Source of the DNA: Istiophorus platypterus
Taxonomy: Eukaryota > Chordata > Actinopteri > Istiophoriformes > Istiophoridae
Reading direction: 5' to 3'
DNA length: 64,000 nucleotides
Assembly: GCA_016859345.1 (NCBI GenBank)
Contig: JADGDC010000378.1
Coordinates: 124,001-188,000 of the forward strand
Program-made: the position numbers and the translations under genes
Shown here: one piece after another, positions 23,101 to 36,900 of the stretch
How the letters are laid out: every line of letters begins with the position of its first letter
Position numbering within the stretch: position 1 is the first letter of the stretch
Notes under the pieces: model-generated
What the model saw: the letters and a program-made list of their open reading frames with translations, nothing else
The model's database searches: none
What the model was told of the DNA's origin: nothing

Positions 23101-26100
23101 CTCCTCCCCTCACTTTGTATTTTGTATATAATATTATTTTGTATTCATTTCGTATATGTTATTATATAATTTTGGGGCTGGGTCCCATGCACATTAGGGA
23201 AGGCCTCGCCCGCCCCTTCCTCCCTGTATCATCCAATTCCCTCCGTCTGACCCATTAGGCAACCCAGGGAGAGGCTCCACGAGCTCGAGGAAGGCTCCTC
23301 GCCTTTCCTTGTATTTTCTATATAGTATTATTTTGTATATATTTTCTGCATATTATCTTCGGCCTAGTTAACATGTGCATTTGGCAGGGCTCCTCCTCCG
23401 CTTCCTTCCTGCCCCTGGAGCTCCCGGTGTTCCCCCGCCTGACCATCAGGCAGCCCAGGGAGAGGCTCCACGAGCTCGGGGAAGGCTCCTCGCCTCGCCT
23501 TGTATCTTCTATATAAGATTATTTTAAATATATTTTTGGTATATATTATATTGGGACTAGGCACCATGCATCCAGCAGGGCCCCCGCCCGCCTCCTCCCT
23601 GGAGCTCCCATCGTTCCCCAGCCTGACAGATCAGGAAGCCCAGGAGAGGTACCACGAGCTCGGGAAGGAATATATTGGAATATATTGGAATATATTTTGT
23701 ATATATTATTATATATTATTTTATGGCTGGGTTCCCTGCGCTTGGGGAGGGCTTGCCCACTTCCTTCTATTTTCTGAATATTATTATTTTTTATATAGTT
23801 TGTATATATTATTATTTTGGGGTTAGGCTCCACGTGCTTGGGAGGGCTCTCGCGGGTTCCCTTCCTACTCCTCTGGACCTCCCTGCTTTCCCCGCCTGAC
23901 CCATCAGGCAGCACAGGAGAGGCTCCATGAGCTCGGAAGGCTCCTCGCCTACCTTGTATTTTCTATATAATATTATTTTTATTCATTTCGTATATATATT
24001 ATTATATATAATTTTGGGGCTGGGTCCCATGCACATTAGGAAGGCTCTCGCCCGCCCCTTCCTCCCTCTTATCTTCCACCGTTCCTGCCTGACCCATCAG
24101 GCAACCCAGGAGAGGCTCCACGAGCTCGAGGAAGGCCTCGCCTTTCCTTGCATTTTCTATATAGTATTAATTTGTATATATTTTCTGCATATTATCTTTG
24201 GCCTAGTTAACATGTGCATTTGGCAGGGCTCCTCCTCCGCTTCCCTTCTTCTGGAGCTCGGTGTTCCCCGCCTGACCATCAGGCAGCCCAGGAGAGGCTC
24301 CACGAGCTCGGGAAGGCCTATCCTTGTATTTTTTCTATATATGATTATTTTGTATATATTTATTCCATATTATTTTGGGGCTAGACAGCATGTGCATTTG
24401 GCAAGGCTCATCGTCCGCCTCCTCCCTCCCTGGAGCTCCTGCTTTCCCTGCCCAACCCATCAGACAGCACAGTTAGAGGCTCGAGCACGGGAAGTCTCCT
24501 CGCCTCCCCTTGCATTCTGTATATGATATTATTTTGTCTATATTTTGTATATTTTTTTATATATTATTTTGGGACTACGCACCATCGCATCGGGAGGACT
24601 CTCGCCGCCCTTCCTCCCCTGGAGCTGCCAGTGTTCCCCCGTCTGACCCATCAGGCAACCCAGGGAGTGGCTCCACGAGCTCGATGAAGGCTCGTCGCCT
24701 TGCATTGTTTTTTATATATAGTATTTTTTTGTATATATTTTGTACATACTATTTCTGTGCTAAGCACCATGTACATTTTTGAGGGGTTCCCTGCGTTACT
24801 CCGCCTTACACATCAGGCAGCCCAGGGAGAGGCTCCATTCGCAAGGGGAAGTATCCTCGCCTCTCCTTTCCTTCTTTATATATTGTTTTTTTTGTCTATA
24901 TTTTGTATATATTTTTTATATTTTTTTTTTGGGCTGGGCTCCAGGCGCATCTTGGGAGGGCTCCTCACCGCTCCCCTCTCCCTCTGGAGCTCCCCGCATT
25001 CCCCCGCCTTACCCATCAGGCAGCCCAGGGAGAGGTTACACGCAGACGGGGAAGGGTGCTCCACTCCCCTCTTGCATTCTGTACACTTTATTATTTTGTC
25101 TATATTTTGTATATATTTTTTATATAGTATTTTTGGGCTGGGCTCCATGCACATCTAGGAGGGCACGACGCCCGCCTCCCTGCCTCCCCTGGAGCTTGCT
25201 GCGTTCCCCCATCTGACCCATCAGGAAGCCCAGGGAGAGGCTCCACGAGCTCAGGAAGGGTCCTCCTCTCATCTTGTATTTAATATATATTATGCTTTTG
25301 GTATATATTTTGTATATATTATTATATATTATTTTGTGGCTGGGTTCCCTGCGCTTTGGGGAGGGCTCTTTGCCCACTTCCCTCCCTCCCCTGGAGCTCC
25401 CAGCGTTCCCCCGCCTGACTAATCAGGCAGTCTAAGGAGAGGCTCCAAGCAAGGGGAAGGCTCCTCGCCTCGCCTTCTATTTCCTGAATATTATTATTTC
25501 TTATATAGTGTGTATATATTAGTATTTTGGGGTTAGGCTCCACACGCTTGGGAGAGGGCTCCTCGCACGTTCCCCAGACTCCCTTGGAGCTCCCTGGTTT
25601 CCCCTGCCTGACCAATCAGGAAGCACAGGGAGAGGTAAGAAGCTCGAGGAAGTCTCATCCACTCACCTTGTATTTTGTATATATTATTATTTTGTATTTA
25701 TTTCATATATAATATAAAATATTATTTTGGGCTGGGATCCAGGCGCATCTTGGGAGGGCTCATCGCTCCTCTTCTTCCCCCTGGAGTTCCCGCATTCCCC
25801 GCCAGACCCATCAGGAAGACCAGGAGAGGCTACACGACACGGGAAGGCTCGCCTTTTACCTTCTATATAATATTATTTTGTATATGTTATTTTGGGCTCG
25901 GCACCATGTCGTATGGCAGGGCTCTCCTCGCCTCCCCTACCTCCTGGAGCTCCCTCGTTCCCCTGCCCAACCCATCAGGAAGCACAGGTAGAGGCTCGAG
26001 CACACGGGAAATCTCACGCCTCCTTGCATTCTGTATATGTTATTATTTTGTCAATATTTTGTATATATTTTTATATATTATTTTGGGCTGGGCTCAATGC

Positions 26101-26237
26101 ACGTCAGAGAGTGCATGTCGCCCGCTCACCTGCCTCCTGGAGCTTGCTGCGTTCGCCTGTCCTGACCCATCAGGCAGCCCAGGAGAGGTTCCACGAGCTC
26201 GAGGAAGGCTCCCGCCTCGCCTTTAATTTTCTTTTTT
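20101..26237 (-). repeat. Family B tandem repeat block, reversed orientation
   Basis: About 30 units estimated from length, oriented opposite to the first B block. The first units (20101 to about 20560) match 32117-32580, including ACATGTGCGTC after GGCTAGGCA. At about 20590 the array jumps to units matching 38590 onward, then stays colinear with 38590-44768 up to the A junction (AATTTTCTTTTTTGGGAGGG). Compared with that copy it lacks the 396-bp duplication at 39751 and carries many short losses, densest at 20101-24700 and 25720-26237. Either a large array deletion or a mis-assembly explains the jump. No gene seen. Confidence 0.88.
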
Positions 26238-26900
26238 GGGAGGGCGGGGAAACTGCCCTGCCTCACTTGAATGAAGCCCGTGCTTCTCTCCTTTCCTCCC
26301 CAGGAGGATGAGAGTTTCCACCTGAGTGGGTAAACAGGCTCCACTGGTGAGAAGGGGTTCCTGGAGGGGAAGGTGCGAAGCCGTGCTAGGGGCTAAACGG
26401 GGTGCCGGGAGGAAGGGGAGCGGGCGAGGAGCCTTCCCCGTATGCGCGGATACTCTTCCTCCACAGCTGAGCAACCAAAAGCCTGCAGACTTTTTCCACA
26501 GGACATGGTGGCCCTAAAAAAGGTTGAAATAAACGTTAACTGGAGGAGGTGGGGGGGAAGGAAAAGAAAAATAAATATATGTATATATTCATAAAAATAA
26601 ATAAATAAATACACCGTTTTTCCCAGGTTTTTTCAGAGGTGGGAGGGGCGGGGAAAACTGCCCTGCCTCACTTGAATGAAGCCCCGTTTCCCCTCTCCTT
26701 TTCCTCGCCAGGAGGATGAGAGTTTCCACCTGGGTGGGTGAAACAGTTCCACTGTTGAGCAGGGTTCCCGGAGGGGAAGGACAGAAGCCGTGCTAGGGCT
26801 AAACGGGGGGCCGTAGGGGTGAGGGGCTCCAGGGGGCCGGGAGGCAGGAGGCGGGCAGGAGCCTTCCTGCAGTGCTGAGCCTCTTCCTCCGCAGCTGAGC

Positions 26901-26948
26901 ATATATATATATATGTATATATATTTATATATATATATATATATATAA
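26901..26948. repeat. AT-rich microsatellite in a truncated A unit
   Basis: A TA tract with ATGTATATATATTTATAT interruptions, directly preceded by CCGCAGCTGAGC with no anchor region. Mirror of 19054-19100. Confidence 0.85.
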
Positions 26949-27702
26949 ATAAATATGCCTCTTCTCCCAGGTTTTTCAGAGGTGGGAGACGCGGGGAAAA
27001 CTGCCCTGCCTCACTTGAATGAAGACCCGTTTCCCCTCTCCTTTTCCTCCCCAGGAGAATGAGAGTTTTCACCTGGGTGGGTGAACAGGTTCCACTGGTG
27101 AGCAGGGTTCGCAGAGGGGGAGGTAAGAAGCCGTGCTAAAGCTAAACGGGGGGCCGGGAGGCAGGGGAGCGGGCAAGGAGCCTTCCACGTGCGCTCGGAG
27201 CCTCTTCCTCCACAGCTGAGCACCCAAAACCCTGAAGACTTTTTCCACAGGGCATGGTGGCCCATAAAACGGTTAGGATTAACATTAACTGGAAGTGGTG
27301 GGGAGATAAAGATATGTATATATTTATAAAAATAAATAAATACACCGTTTTTTCTCAGGTTTTTCAGAGGTGGGAGGGCGGGGAAACTGCCCTGCCTCAC
27401 TTGAATGAAGCCCGTTTCTCTCCTTTCCTCCCCAGGAGTATGAGAGTTTCCACCTGGGTGGGTTAACAGGTTCCACTCGTGAGCAGGGTTCCTGGAGGAA
27501 GGAGAAGCTGTGCTCGGCTAAACGGGGGCGGAGGTGAGGGGCTCCAGGGAGCCGAGGAAAAGAACCGGCGAGGAGCCTTCCCGTCTTGTGAGCATCTTCC
27601 TCCACAGCTGAGCACCCAAAACCCTGCAGACTTTTCCACAGGGCATGGTAGCCCATAAAACGGTTGAGATTAACATGAACTGGAGGTGGTGGGAGGCAGA
27701 AA

Positions 27703-27706
<4 letters not shown>

Positions 27707-27767
<61 letters not shown>

Positions 27768-27790
27768 GCCTTTTCTCCCAGGTTTTTCAG
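27707..27790. repeat. (TA)n tract with one palindrome arm remaining
   Basis: A pure TA tract at 27707-27766 is followed by CGCCTTTTCTCCCAGGTTTT, the right arm of the palindrome seen at 18174-18285. On the left the tract abuts GGGAGGCAGAAAAAA, and the matching arm CCTGGGAGAAAAGGCG is gone. The partner unit in arm 1 (18174-18285) still has both arms, so one copy has lost the arm or mis-assembled it. Confidence 0.85.
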
Positions 27791-28469
27791 GGGTGGAGGG
27801 CGGGGAAACTGCCCTGCCTCACTTTAATGAAGCCCTGTTTCCCCTCTCCTTTTCCTCCCCAGGAGGATGAGAGTGCCCACCTGGGTGGGTTAACAGGTTC
27901 CACTCGTGAGCAGGGTTCCTGGAGGGGAAGGAGAGAAGCTGTGCTCGGGCAAAACGGGGGGCGGGAGGAAGGGGAGCGGGCTTGGAGCCTTCCCCGTGCA
28001 CGCGGAGCCTCTTCCTCCACAGCTGAGCACCCAAAACCCTGCAGACTTTTTCCACAGGGCATGGTGGCCCATAAAGGGGTTAAGATTAACATGAACTGGA
28101 GGTGGTGGTGGGGGGGATAAATATATGTATATATTTATAAAAATAAATAAATAAATACACCGTTTTTCTCAGGTTTTTCAGAGGTGGGAGGGGCGGGGGA
28201 AACTGCCCTGCATCACTTGAATGAAGCCCCGTTGCCCCTCTCCTTTTCCTACCCAGGAAGATGAGAGTTTCCACCTGGGTGGGTTAACAGGTTCCACTCG
28301 TGAGCAGGGTTCCTGGAGGGGAAGGAGAGAAGCTGTGCTCGGGCAAAACGGGGGGCGGGAGGCAGATGAGCGGGCGTGGAGCCTTCCCCGTGCGCGCGGA
28401 GCCTCTTTCTCCACAGCTTAGCACCCAAAAGCCTGCAGACTTTTCCACAGGGCATGGTGGCCCATAAAA

Positions 28470-28735
28470 AATGTAGCCGCAAGGGGACACAAGCCAGTGT
28501 CTTATTGTGCCGGTCCCAAGCCCGGATAAATACAGAGGGTTGTGTCAGGAAGGGCATCCGACATAAAAGGAGGAGGCCTAGAGGAAGACCAAAGAGGAGG
28601 TTTATGGATGTAGTGAAAGTGGACATGAAGGTAGTTGGTGTGAGAGAAGAGGACGCAGAAGACAGGGTTAGATGGAGGACACTGATTCGCTGTGGCGACC
28701 CCTAAAGGGAAAAGCCGAAAGAAAAAGAAGAAGAT
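28470..28735 (+). mobile_element. Internally deleted RTE retrotransposon (plus strand)
   Basis: The 5' part (about 28470-28567, ATGTAGCCGCAAGGGGACAC to CCGACATAAAA) and the 3' part (about 28568-28735, GGAGGAGGCCTAGAGG to the GAAGAAG tail) match the two ends of the 3.1-kb element at 48241-51381. Flanks are the same as for that element: CATGGTGGCCCATAAAA on the left and CTTTGTATATGTTATTTTGG on the right. This is therefore the same insertion with an internal deletion, not a separate SINE-like insertion. ATAAA appears on both sides and may be a short target duplication, but A-rich context makes this uncertain. The retained 3' part spells the C-terminal GRPKRRFMDVVKVDMKVV region of the reverse transcriptase ORF; nothing here is expected to be translated. 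Confidence 0.92.
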
Positions 28736-31700
28736 AAACTTTGTATATGTTATTTTGGGGCAAGGCACCATGTGCATCTGGCAGGGCTCCTCGTCCGCTC
28801 CCCTTCTTCCCCTTGAGCTCCCTGCGTTCCCCTTCCGAACCAATCAGGCAGCACAGGTAGAGGCTCCAAGTGCAAGGGGAAGGCTCCTCGCCTCGCCTTC
28901 TATTTTCTGAATATTATTATTTTTTATATATTTTGCATATATTTTTATTTTGGGGTTAGGATCCACGCGCTTGGAGAAGGGCTCCTCCCCGCTCCCCTTC
29001 CTCCCATGGAGCTCCCGCCTGACCCATCAGGCAGCCCAGGGAGAGGCTCCACGAGAACGAGGAACGCTCCTCGCCTTTCCTTGTATTTTCTATATAGGAT
29101 TATTTTTTATATACTTAGGACATATTATGTTGGGGTTAGGCAACATGTGCATCTGACAGGGCTCCTCGCCCGCTCCCTTCCCTCCCCTGGAGTTCCCTGC
29201 TTTCATCCGCCTAACCCATCAGGCTGCTTAGGGAGAAGCTCCAAGCACACAGGGAAGGCTCCTAGCCTCGCCTTGTATTTTGCATTTATTATTATTTTGT
29301 AAGTATCCTGTATATATTATTACATATTATTTTGGGGCTGGGCTCCATGCGCATCCTGGGAGGGCTCCTCGCTCGCTCCCCTTCGTCTCCTGGAGTTCCT
29401 GGTGTTCCCCCGCCTGACATTCAGAGAGTATCCAAGCACTCGGGGGAAGTCTCCTCCCCTCACCTTGTATTTTGTATATATTATTATTTTGTATTCATTT
29501 CGTATATATTATTATATATTGTTTTGGGGCTGGGCTCCAGGCGCATGGGAGGGCCTCGCCGCCCTCTCCCCCTGGAGCTCCCTCATGCTCCCCATCTGAC
29601 CCATAAGGCAGCCCAGGAAGATGCTACACACACACGGGGAAGTCTCCTCACCTCCCATGCATTTTCAATATATTATTATTTTGTATATATTTTGAATATG
29701 TTATTTTGGGGCAAGGCACCATGTGCATCTGGCAGGGCTCGTCCGCCTCCCTCCCCTTGAGCTCCCTCGTTCCCTTCCCATCCATCAGGCCGACCTGGGA
29801 GAGGCTCCAAGCACTCGGGAGGCTCCTCTCCCTTGCATTCTGTATTTGTTATTATTTTTCTATATTTGGTATATATTTTTATATATTATTTTTGGGGCCC
29901 CTGCTGCATGCATATCAAGGAGGGAAAGTCGCCCTTTCCTTCCTCCTGGAGCTTGCTGCATTCCCCCATCTGAACGCATCAGGCAACCCAGGGAGAGGTT
30001 CCACGAGCTTGAGGAAGGCTCCTCGCTTCACCTTTTATTTTCTTCATAGTATTATTTTGTACATATTTTGTATATAATATTTTGGGGCTAGGAACCATGC
30101 GCATTGGGGAGGGCTCCTCACCCGCTCCCCTTCCTCCTCTGGAGCTCCCAGTGTTCCCCCGTCTAACCCATCAGGCAACCCAGGGAGAGGCTCCGCGAGC
30201 TCGAGAAAGGCTCCTTGCCTCGCCTTGTATTTTGTATATTCTATTTTTTTGTATATATTATTATATATTATTTTGGAGCTGGGATCCATGCACATCAGGG
30301 AGGGCTCCTCGTCCGCCCCCCTCCCCCGGAGCTCCCTGTGTTACCCCGCCTGACCCTTCAGGCTGCCCAGGGATTAGCTCCAAGCACACGGAAAGGCCTC
30401 GCCTCAAATTTTATTTTGCATATATTATTATTTTGTACATATTCTGTATATATTATTATATATTATGTTGGGGCCGGCCTCCATCCGCATCTTTGGAGGG
30501 CTCGCCCGCCCCTTCCTCCACTGAAGCTCCTAGCTTCCCCCACCAGACCCATCAGGCAGCCCAGGGAGAAGCTACACGAGCTCGAGGAAGTCTCCTCGCC
30601 TCGCCTTGTATTTTGTATATATCATTATTTTGGTTTATGCTTTGTATATATTATTATATATTATTTTGGGGCTGGGATCCATGCTTATCGGGGAGGGATC
30701 TTGGCCCACTCCCCTTCCTCCACTTGAGTTGCCAGTGTTCCCCCGTCTGACCCATCAGGCAACCCAGGGAGAGGCTCCACGAGTCGAGGAAGGCTCCTAG
30801 CCTCGCTTGTATCTTCTATATAAGATTATTTTCTATATATTTGGTACATATTATTTTTTGGGGCTAGGCACCATGTGCATCTGGCAGGGCTCCTCTCGTC
30901 CGCTCACCAGACTCCCCTGGAGCCTCATGCCCCTGCCCAACCCATCAGGCAACAAAAGTAGAGGCTCTAGGCACACGGGAAGTCTCCTCGCCTCCTTGCA
31001 CTCTGTATATGTTATTACTTTGTGTATATTTTGTACATATTTTTTAGATATTATTTTTGGCTGGGCTCCATGCACATCAGGAAGGCACACCGCCCACTCC
31101 CTCCTCCCCTGGAGTTCCTGCATTCCCCGCCTGACCAATCAGGCAGTCTAGGAGAGGCTCCAGCAAGGGAAGGCTCTCACCTCGCCTTCTATCTTCTGAA
31201 TACTATTATTTTTTATATAATTTCTACATATTGTTTTGGGGTTAGGCTACATGTGCTTGGGAAGGGCTCTCGTCCGCCCTCCTTCCCTCGAGCTCCTGCG
31301 TTCCTCCGCCTAACCCATCAGGCTGCCGTGGAGAAGATCCAACCACACGGGAAGTCTCCTCGCTTCGCTTGTATTTTGCATATATTATTATTTTATACAT
31401 ATTCTGTATATATTATTATATATTATTTTTGGGGCTGGGCTCCATGCGAATCTTGGGAGGGCTCTCGCCCGGCCCCTTCCTCTCCTGGAGCTCCCAATGT
31501 ACTCCGCCTGACTCATCAGGCAACCCAGGAGATGCTAGACACACACGGGAAGTCTCCTCACCTTCCCTTGCATTTTATATATGTTATCATTTTGTCTATA
31601 TTTTGTATATATTTTTTATATATTTTTTTGGGCTGGGCTCCATGCACATCAGGAGGGCACGTCACCCGCCCCTTCCTCCTGGAGCTCCCAGCGTTCCCCT

Positions 31701-32881
31701 GTCCGTCCCATCAGGCAGCCCAGGAGAGGTTCCACGAGCTCGAGGAAGGCTCGCCTCGCCTTTTATTTTCTTTATACTATTATTTTGTCTATATTTTGTA
31801 TATGTTATTTTAGGGCTAGGCACCATGCACATCGGGAGGGCTCCTCACCCGCTCCCCTGCCCCCCCTGGAGCTCCCCGCATTCCCCAACCTTACCCATCA
31901 GGCAGCCCAGGGAGAGGCTACACGCACGCTGCAGGAAGCCTCCTCGCCTTTTATTTTCTATATAATATTATTTTGAATATATGTTGTATATGTTATTTTG
32001 GGCTAGGCATCATGTGCATTTGGCAGGGCTCCTCGTCCATCTCCCCTCCCTCCCCTGGAATTCCATGCGTTCCTCCGCCTAACCCATCAGGCTGCCTAGA
32101 GAAAAGTCTCCTCACCTCGCCTTTTGTTTTCTATATATTATCTTTTGGTATATATTTTGTATATATTATTTTGGGACTAGGCACCATGCGCATCGGGGAG
32201 GGCACCTCACCTGCTCCCCTCTCCCCCCTGGAGCTCCTGGTATTCCCCCGCCTAACAATCAGGTAGCCCAGGGAGAGGTTACACGCACACTGGGAAGTCT
32301 CCTCAACTTTTATTTTCTATATAATATTATTTTGTATATATTTTGTATATGTTATTTTAGGCTAGGCAACATGTGCGTCTCGCAGGTCTCTCCGTCCGCT
32401 CCCCTACCTCCCCTGGAGCTTCCTGCGTTCCCCTTCCCATCCATCAGGCAGCAGAGGTAGGGGCTCCAAGCACACGGGGAAGTCTCCTCGCCTCCCCTTG
32501 CATTCTGTATATGTTACTATAATTTTGTCTATGTTTTATATATATCTTTAATATATAATTTTTTGGCTGGGCTCCATGCACATCAGGGAGAGAAAGCCGC
32601 CCGTTCCCCTGCCTCCCCTGGAGCTTGCTGCGTTCCCCCGTCTGACCCATCAGGCAGCACAGGGAGAGGTTCCACGAGCTCTAGGAAGGCTCACCGCCTC
32701 GCCTTTTATTTTATATATATATTTTTTTCTTATATATTTTTTATATATTATTTTTGGGCTGGGCTCCATGCACATCGGGGAGGGCTCCTCGCCCGCTCTC
32801 CATCCTCCCCTGGAGCTTGCTACGTTCCCCCATCTGACCCATCAAGCAGCCCAGGGAGAGTCTCCACGAGCTTGAGGAAGG

Positions 32882-33999
32882 CTCCTCGCTTCGACCTATA
32901 TTTTCTATATAGGTTATTTTCAATATAATTTGTACATATTATTTTGGGGCTAGGCACCATGTGCATTTAGCAGGGCCTCGTCCGCTCCCCTACCTCCCCT
33001 GGAGCTCCCTGCGTTCCCATGCTCAACCCATCAGGCAGCACAGGTAGGAGCTCCAAGCAAAGGGAAGTCTCCTCGCCCCTTGCATTCTGTATATGTTATT
33101 ATTGAAGGATATATTTTGTATATATTATTTACATTATTTTCGGGATGGGTTCCATGCGCTTTGGGGGAGGCTCTCTCCCACCTCCCTCCTGGAGCTTCCC
33201 CCGCCTGACCAATCAGGCAGTCTAGGGAGAGGCGCAAGGGGAAGGGTCCTTGCCTCGCCTTATATTTTCTGAATATTATTATTTTTTACATAGTTTGTAT
33301 ATATTATTATATTGGGGTTAGGCACCACGCGCTTGGGGGAGGGCTCCTCTCGTTATCCCCAAACTCCCCTGGAGCTCCCTGCATTCCCCCGCCAGACCCA
33401 TTAGGCAGCCTAGGGAGAGGCTCCACGAGCTGGAGGAAGGCTCCTCGCTTCGACCTATATTTTCTATATAGGGTTATTTTCAATATAATTTGTACATATT
33501 ATTTTGGGGCTAGGCACCATGTGCATTTAGCAGGGCTCCTCGTCCGCTCCCCTACCTCCCCTGAGCTCCTCATGCTCCCATGCTCAACCCATCAGGCAGC
33601 ACAGGTAGGAGCTCCAAGCAAAAGGGGAAGTCTCCTCGCCTCCCCTTGCATTCTGTATATGTTATTATTGAAGGATATATTTTGTATATATTATTTACAT
33701 TATTTTCGGGCTGGGTTCCATGCGCTTTGGGGAGGGCTCCTCTCCCACTCCTCCTCCCTGAGCTTCCCCCGCCTGACCAATCAGGCAGTCTAGGGAGAGG
33801 CGCAAGGGGAAGGGTCCTTGCCTCGCCTTATATTTTCTGAATATTATTATTTTTTACATAGTTTGTATATATTATTATATTGGGGTTAGGCACCACGCGC
33901 TTGGGGGAGGGCTCCTCTCGTTATCCCCAAACTCCCCTGGAGCTCCCTGCATTCCCCCGCCAGACCCATTAGGCAGCCTAGGGAGAGGCTCCACGAGCT
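32882..33999. repeat. 559-bp tandem duplication in the B block
   Basis: CTCCTCGCTTCGACCTATAT begins at 32882 and again at 33441. Each copy holds about three B units, including the unusual GAAGGATATATTTTGTATAT spacer. After the second copy the array continues with CTCCTCACCTTTCC. The paralogous block has a single copy (54811 to about 55379), so this is a local gain. Confidence 0.85.
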
Positions 34000-36900
34000 G
34001 GAGGAAGGCTCCTCACCTTTCCTTGTATTTTCTATATAGGATTTTTTTTTGTATATTTTGCACATATTATTTTGGTGTTAGGCAACATGCGCATCTTACA
34101 GGGCTCCTCCTCCACTCCCCTCCTTACCCTGGAGCTCCCTGCGTTCATCCGGCTAACCCATCAGGCAGCCTAGGGAGAAGCTCCAAGCACACGGGGAAGG
34201 CTCTTCGCCTCGCCTTTTATTTTGCATATATTATTATTTTGTACATATTCTGTACATATTATTATATATTATTTTGGGGCTTGGCTCCATGCACATCATG
34301 AGAGGGCTCCTCACCCACTTCCCTTCCGCCCCTGGAGCTCCCAACATACTCCTGCCTGACCCATCAGGTAGCCTATGGAGAAGCTCCAAGAGCTCGTGGA
34401 AGTCTCCTCGCCTCGCCTTTTATTTTCTATATAATATTATTTTGTATATATTTTGTATATATTATTTTGGAGTAGGCACCATGTGCATCGGGTGGCCTCA
34501 CCCGCTCCCCTGCCTCCCCTGGAGATCCCAGTATTCCCTCGCCTGACCATCAGGTAGCCGAGGGAGATGGTACACGCACACGGGGAAGGCTATTCCTCTT
34601 TTATTTTCTATATAATATTATTTTGTATATATTTTGTGTATGTTATTTTGGGCTAGGCACCATGTGCATCTGGAAGGGCTCCTCTTCCGCTCCCTCACCT
34701 CTCCTGGAGCTCCCTGCGTTCCCCTGCCCAACCCATCAGGCAGCAGAGGTAGAGGCTCCAAGCACATGGTGAAGTCTCCTCGCCTCCCCTTGAATGTTGT
34801 ATATGTTATTATTTTGTCTGTATTTTGTATATATTTTGTATATCTTATTTTGGGGTTTGGCACCATGCGCATCGGGGAGGGCTCATCGCTGCTCCCCTCT
34901 CCCCCCTTGAGCTCCCTGCATTTCCCCGCCTGACCCATCACCAGACCAGGGAGAGGCTACACGCACAGGGGGAAAGCTCCTAGCCTTCTATTTTCTATAC
35001 AATATTATTTTATATATATTTTGTACATATTATTTTGGGCTAGGAACCATTTGCATCTGGCAGGGCTCCTCCCCGCCTACCTCCCTGGAGCTCCTTGCGT
35101 TCCCCTGCCCGATTCATCAGGTAGCACAGGTAGAGGCTCCAAGCACACGGGGAAGTCTCCTCGCTTCCCCTTACATTCTGTATATGTTATTATTTTGTCA
35201 ATATTTTCTATATATTTTTAATATATTATTTTTGGGCTGGGCTCCATGCATATAAGGGAGAGAAAGTCGCCTGTTCTCCTTCCTCCCCTGGAGCTTGCTG
35301 CGTTCCCCCGTTTGACCCTTAGGCAGCCCAGGGAGAGGTTCCACGAGCTCGAGGAATGCTCCTCCCCTCGTCTTTTATTTTATATATACTATTATTTTGT
35401 ATATATTTTGTATATGTTATTTTGGGGCTAGGCACCATGCGTATCGGGGAGGGCTCCTCACCCGCTCCCCTTCCTCCCCTGGAGCTCCTAGTGTTCTCCT
35501 GCCTGACCATCAGGCATCCCAAGGAGAAGCTCCACGAGCTCGATAAAGGCTCCTCGCCTCGCCTTGTATTTTCTATATAATATTATTTTCTATAAATTTT
35601 GTAGATATTTTTTTGGGGCTAGGCAACATGTGCATCTAGCAGGGCTCCCCGCCCGCTCCCCTTTCTCCCCTGGAGCTCCTAGCATTCCCCCTCCTGTCCC
35701 ATCAGGCAGCCTATGGAGAGCCTTTGAGCGCAAGGGGAGGTCTCCTCGCCTCGCCTATTTTTTTGCATATATTGTTATTTTTTATATATTCTGTATATAT
35801 TATTCCATATTGTTTTGGGAGTGGCCTCCATGCGCATTGGAGAGAGCTCCTTGCCCGCTCCCCTTACTCCCCTGGAGCTCCCATCGTTTCCCCACCTGAC
35901 AAATCAGGAAGCCCAGGGAGAGGTACCACGAGCTCGGGGAAGGCTCCTCCTCTCATCTTTTATTTAATATATTATGCTTTTGGTATAAATTTTGTATATA
36001 TTATTATATATTATTTTGTGGCTGGTTTCCCTGCGCTATAGGGAGGGCTCCTCGCCCACTCCCCTCCCTCCCCCGGAGCTCCCAGCGTTCCCCCGCTTGA
36101 CCAATCAGGCAGTCTAGGGAGAGGCTCCCAGCGCAAGGGGAAGGCTCCACGCCTTCTATTTTCTGAATATTATTATTTTTATGTAGTTTTATATATTATT
36201 ATTTCGGGGTTAGGTTCCACGCTTGGGGAGGCCTCGTATGTTCCCCAGACTCCTGGAGCTCCTGCTTTCCCCCGACCCATCAGGAAGCACAGGAGAGGCT
36301 CCATGAGCTCAAGGAATTCTCCTCCCCTCACCTTGTATTTTGTATATATTTTTATTTTGTATTCATTTCGTATATGTTATTATATATTGTTTTGGGGCTG
36401 GGCTCCATGGCGCATCTTGGGAGGGCTCCTCGCCGCTCCCCTCACCCCCCTGCAGCTCCCGCAGATTCCCCGCTTTACCCGGCCAGGCAGCCCAGGGACA
36501 GGCTACACGCACACGGGGAAGGCTCCTCGTCTTTTATTTTCTAAATAACAATATTTTGTATATATTTTGTATTTGTTATTTTGGGCTAGGCACCATTTAC
36601 ATCTGGCAGGGCTCCTCTTCCGCTTCCCTTCCTCCCCTGGAGCTCCCTGCGTTCCCCTGTCCAACCCATCAGGCAGCCCAGGGAGAGGCTCCAAGCACAC
36701 TGGGAAGTCTCCTCGCCTCCCCTTGCATTCTGTATATGTTATTATTTTGTCTATATTGTATATATTTTTAACATATTATTTTTGGGCTTAGCTCCATGCA
36801 CATCCTGGAGGGAAAGTCGCCCGCTCTTCTGTCTCCCCTTGAGCTTGCTGCGTTCCCCCTTCTGACCCATCAGGCAGCCCAGGGAGAGGTTCCACGAGCT

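Larger units (their letters stand above)
26238..28469 (-). repeat. Family A tandem repeat block (6 units, reversed)
   Basis: Anchors on the minus strand (ACTTTTTCCACAGGGCATGG or its ACTTTTCCAC variant) lie near 26487, 27238, 27629, 28046 and 28439, with a truncated (TA)n unit near 26890. Unit order mirrors 19600-17523 exactly. The block begins at the B junction near 26237 and ends at CCCATAAAA, where the deleted RTE starts. Confidence 0.9.

Noticed and set aside
28470..28735. A tRNA-derived SINE
   Set aside because: No A and B box promoter pattern was recognised, and both ends match the RTE at 48241 with the same flanking DNA, so it is a deletion copy.
28466..28742. Firm target-site duplication ATAAA around the RTE
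   Set aside because: ATAAA occurs on both sides, but the flanks and the element tail are A-rich, so a five-base match is weak; mentioned only as possible.
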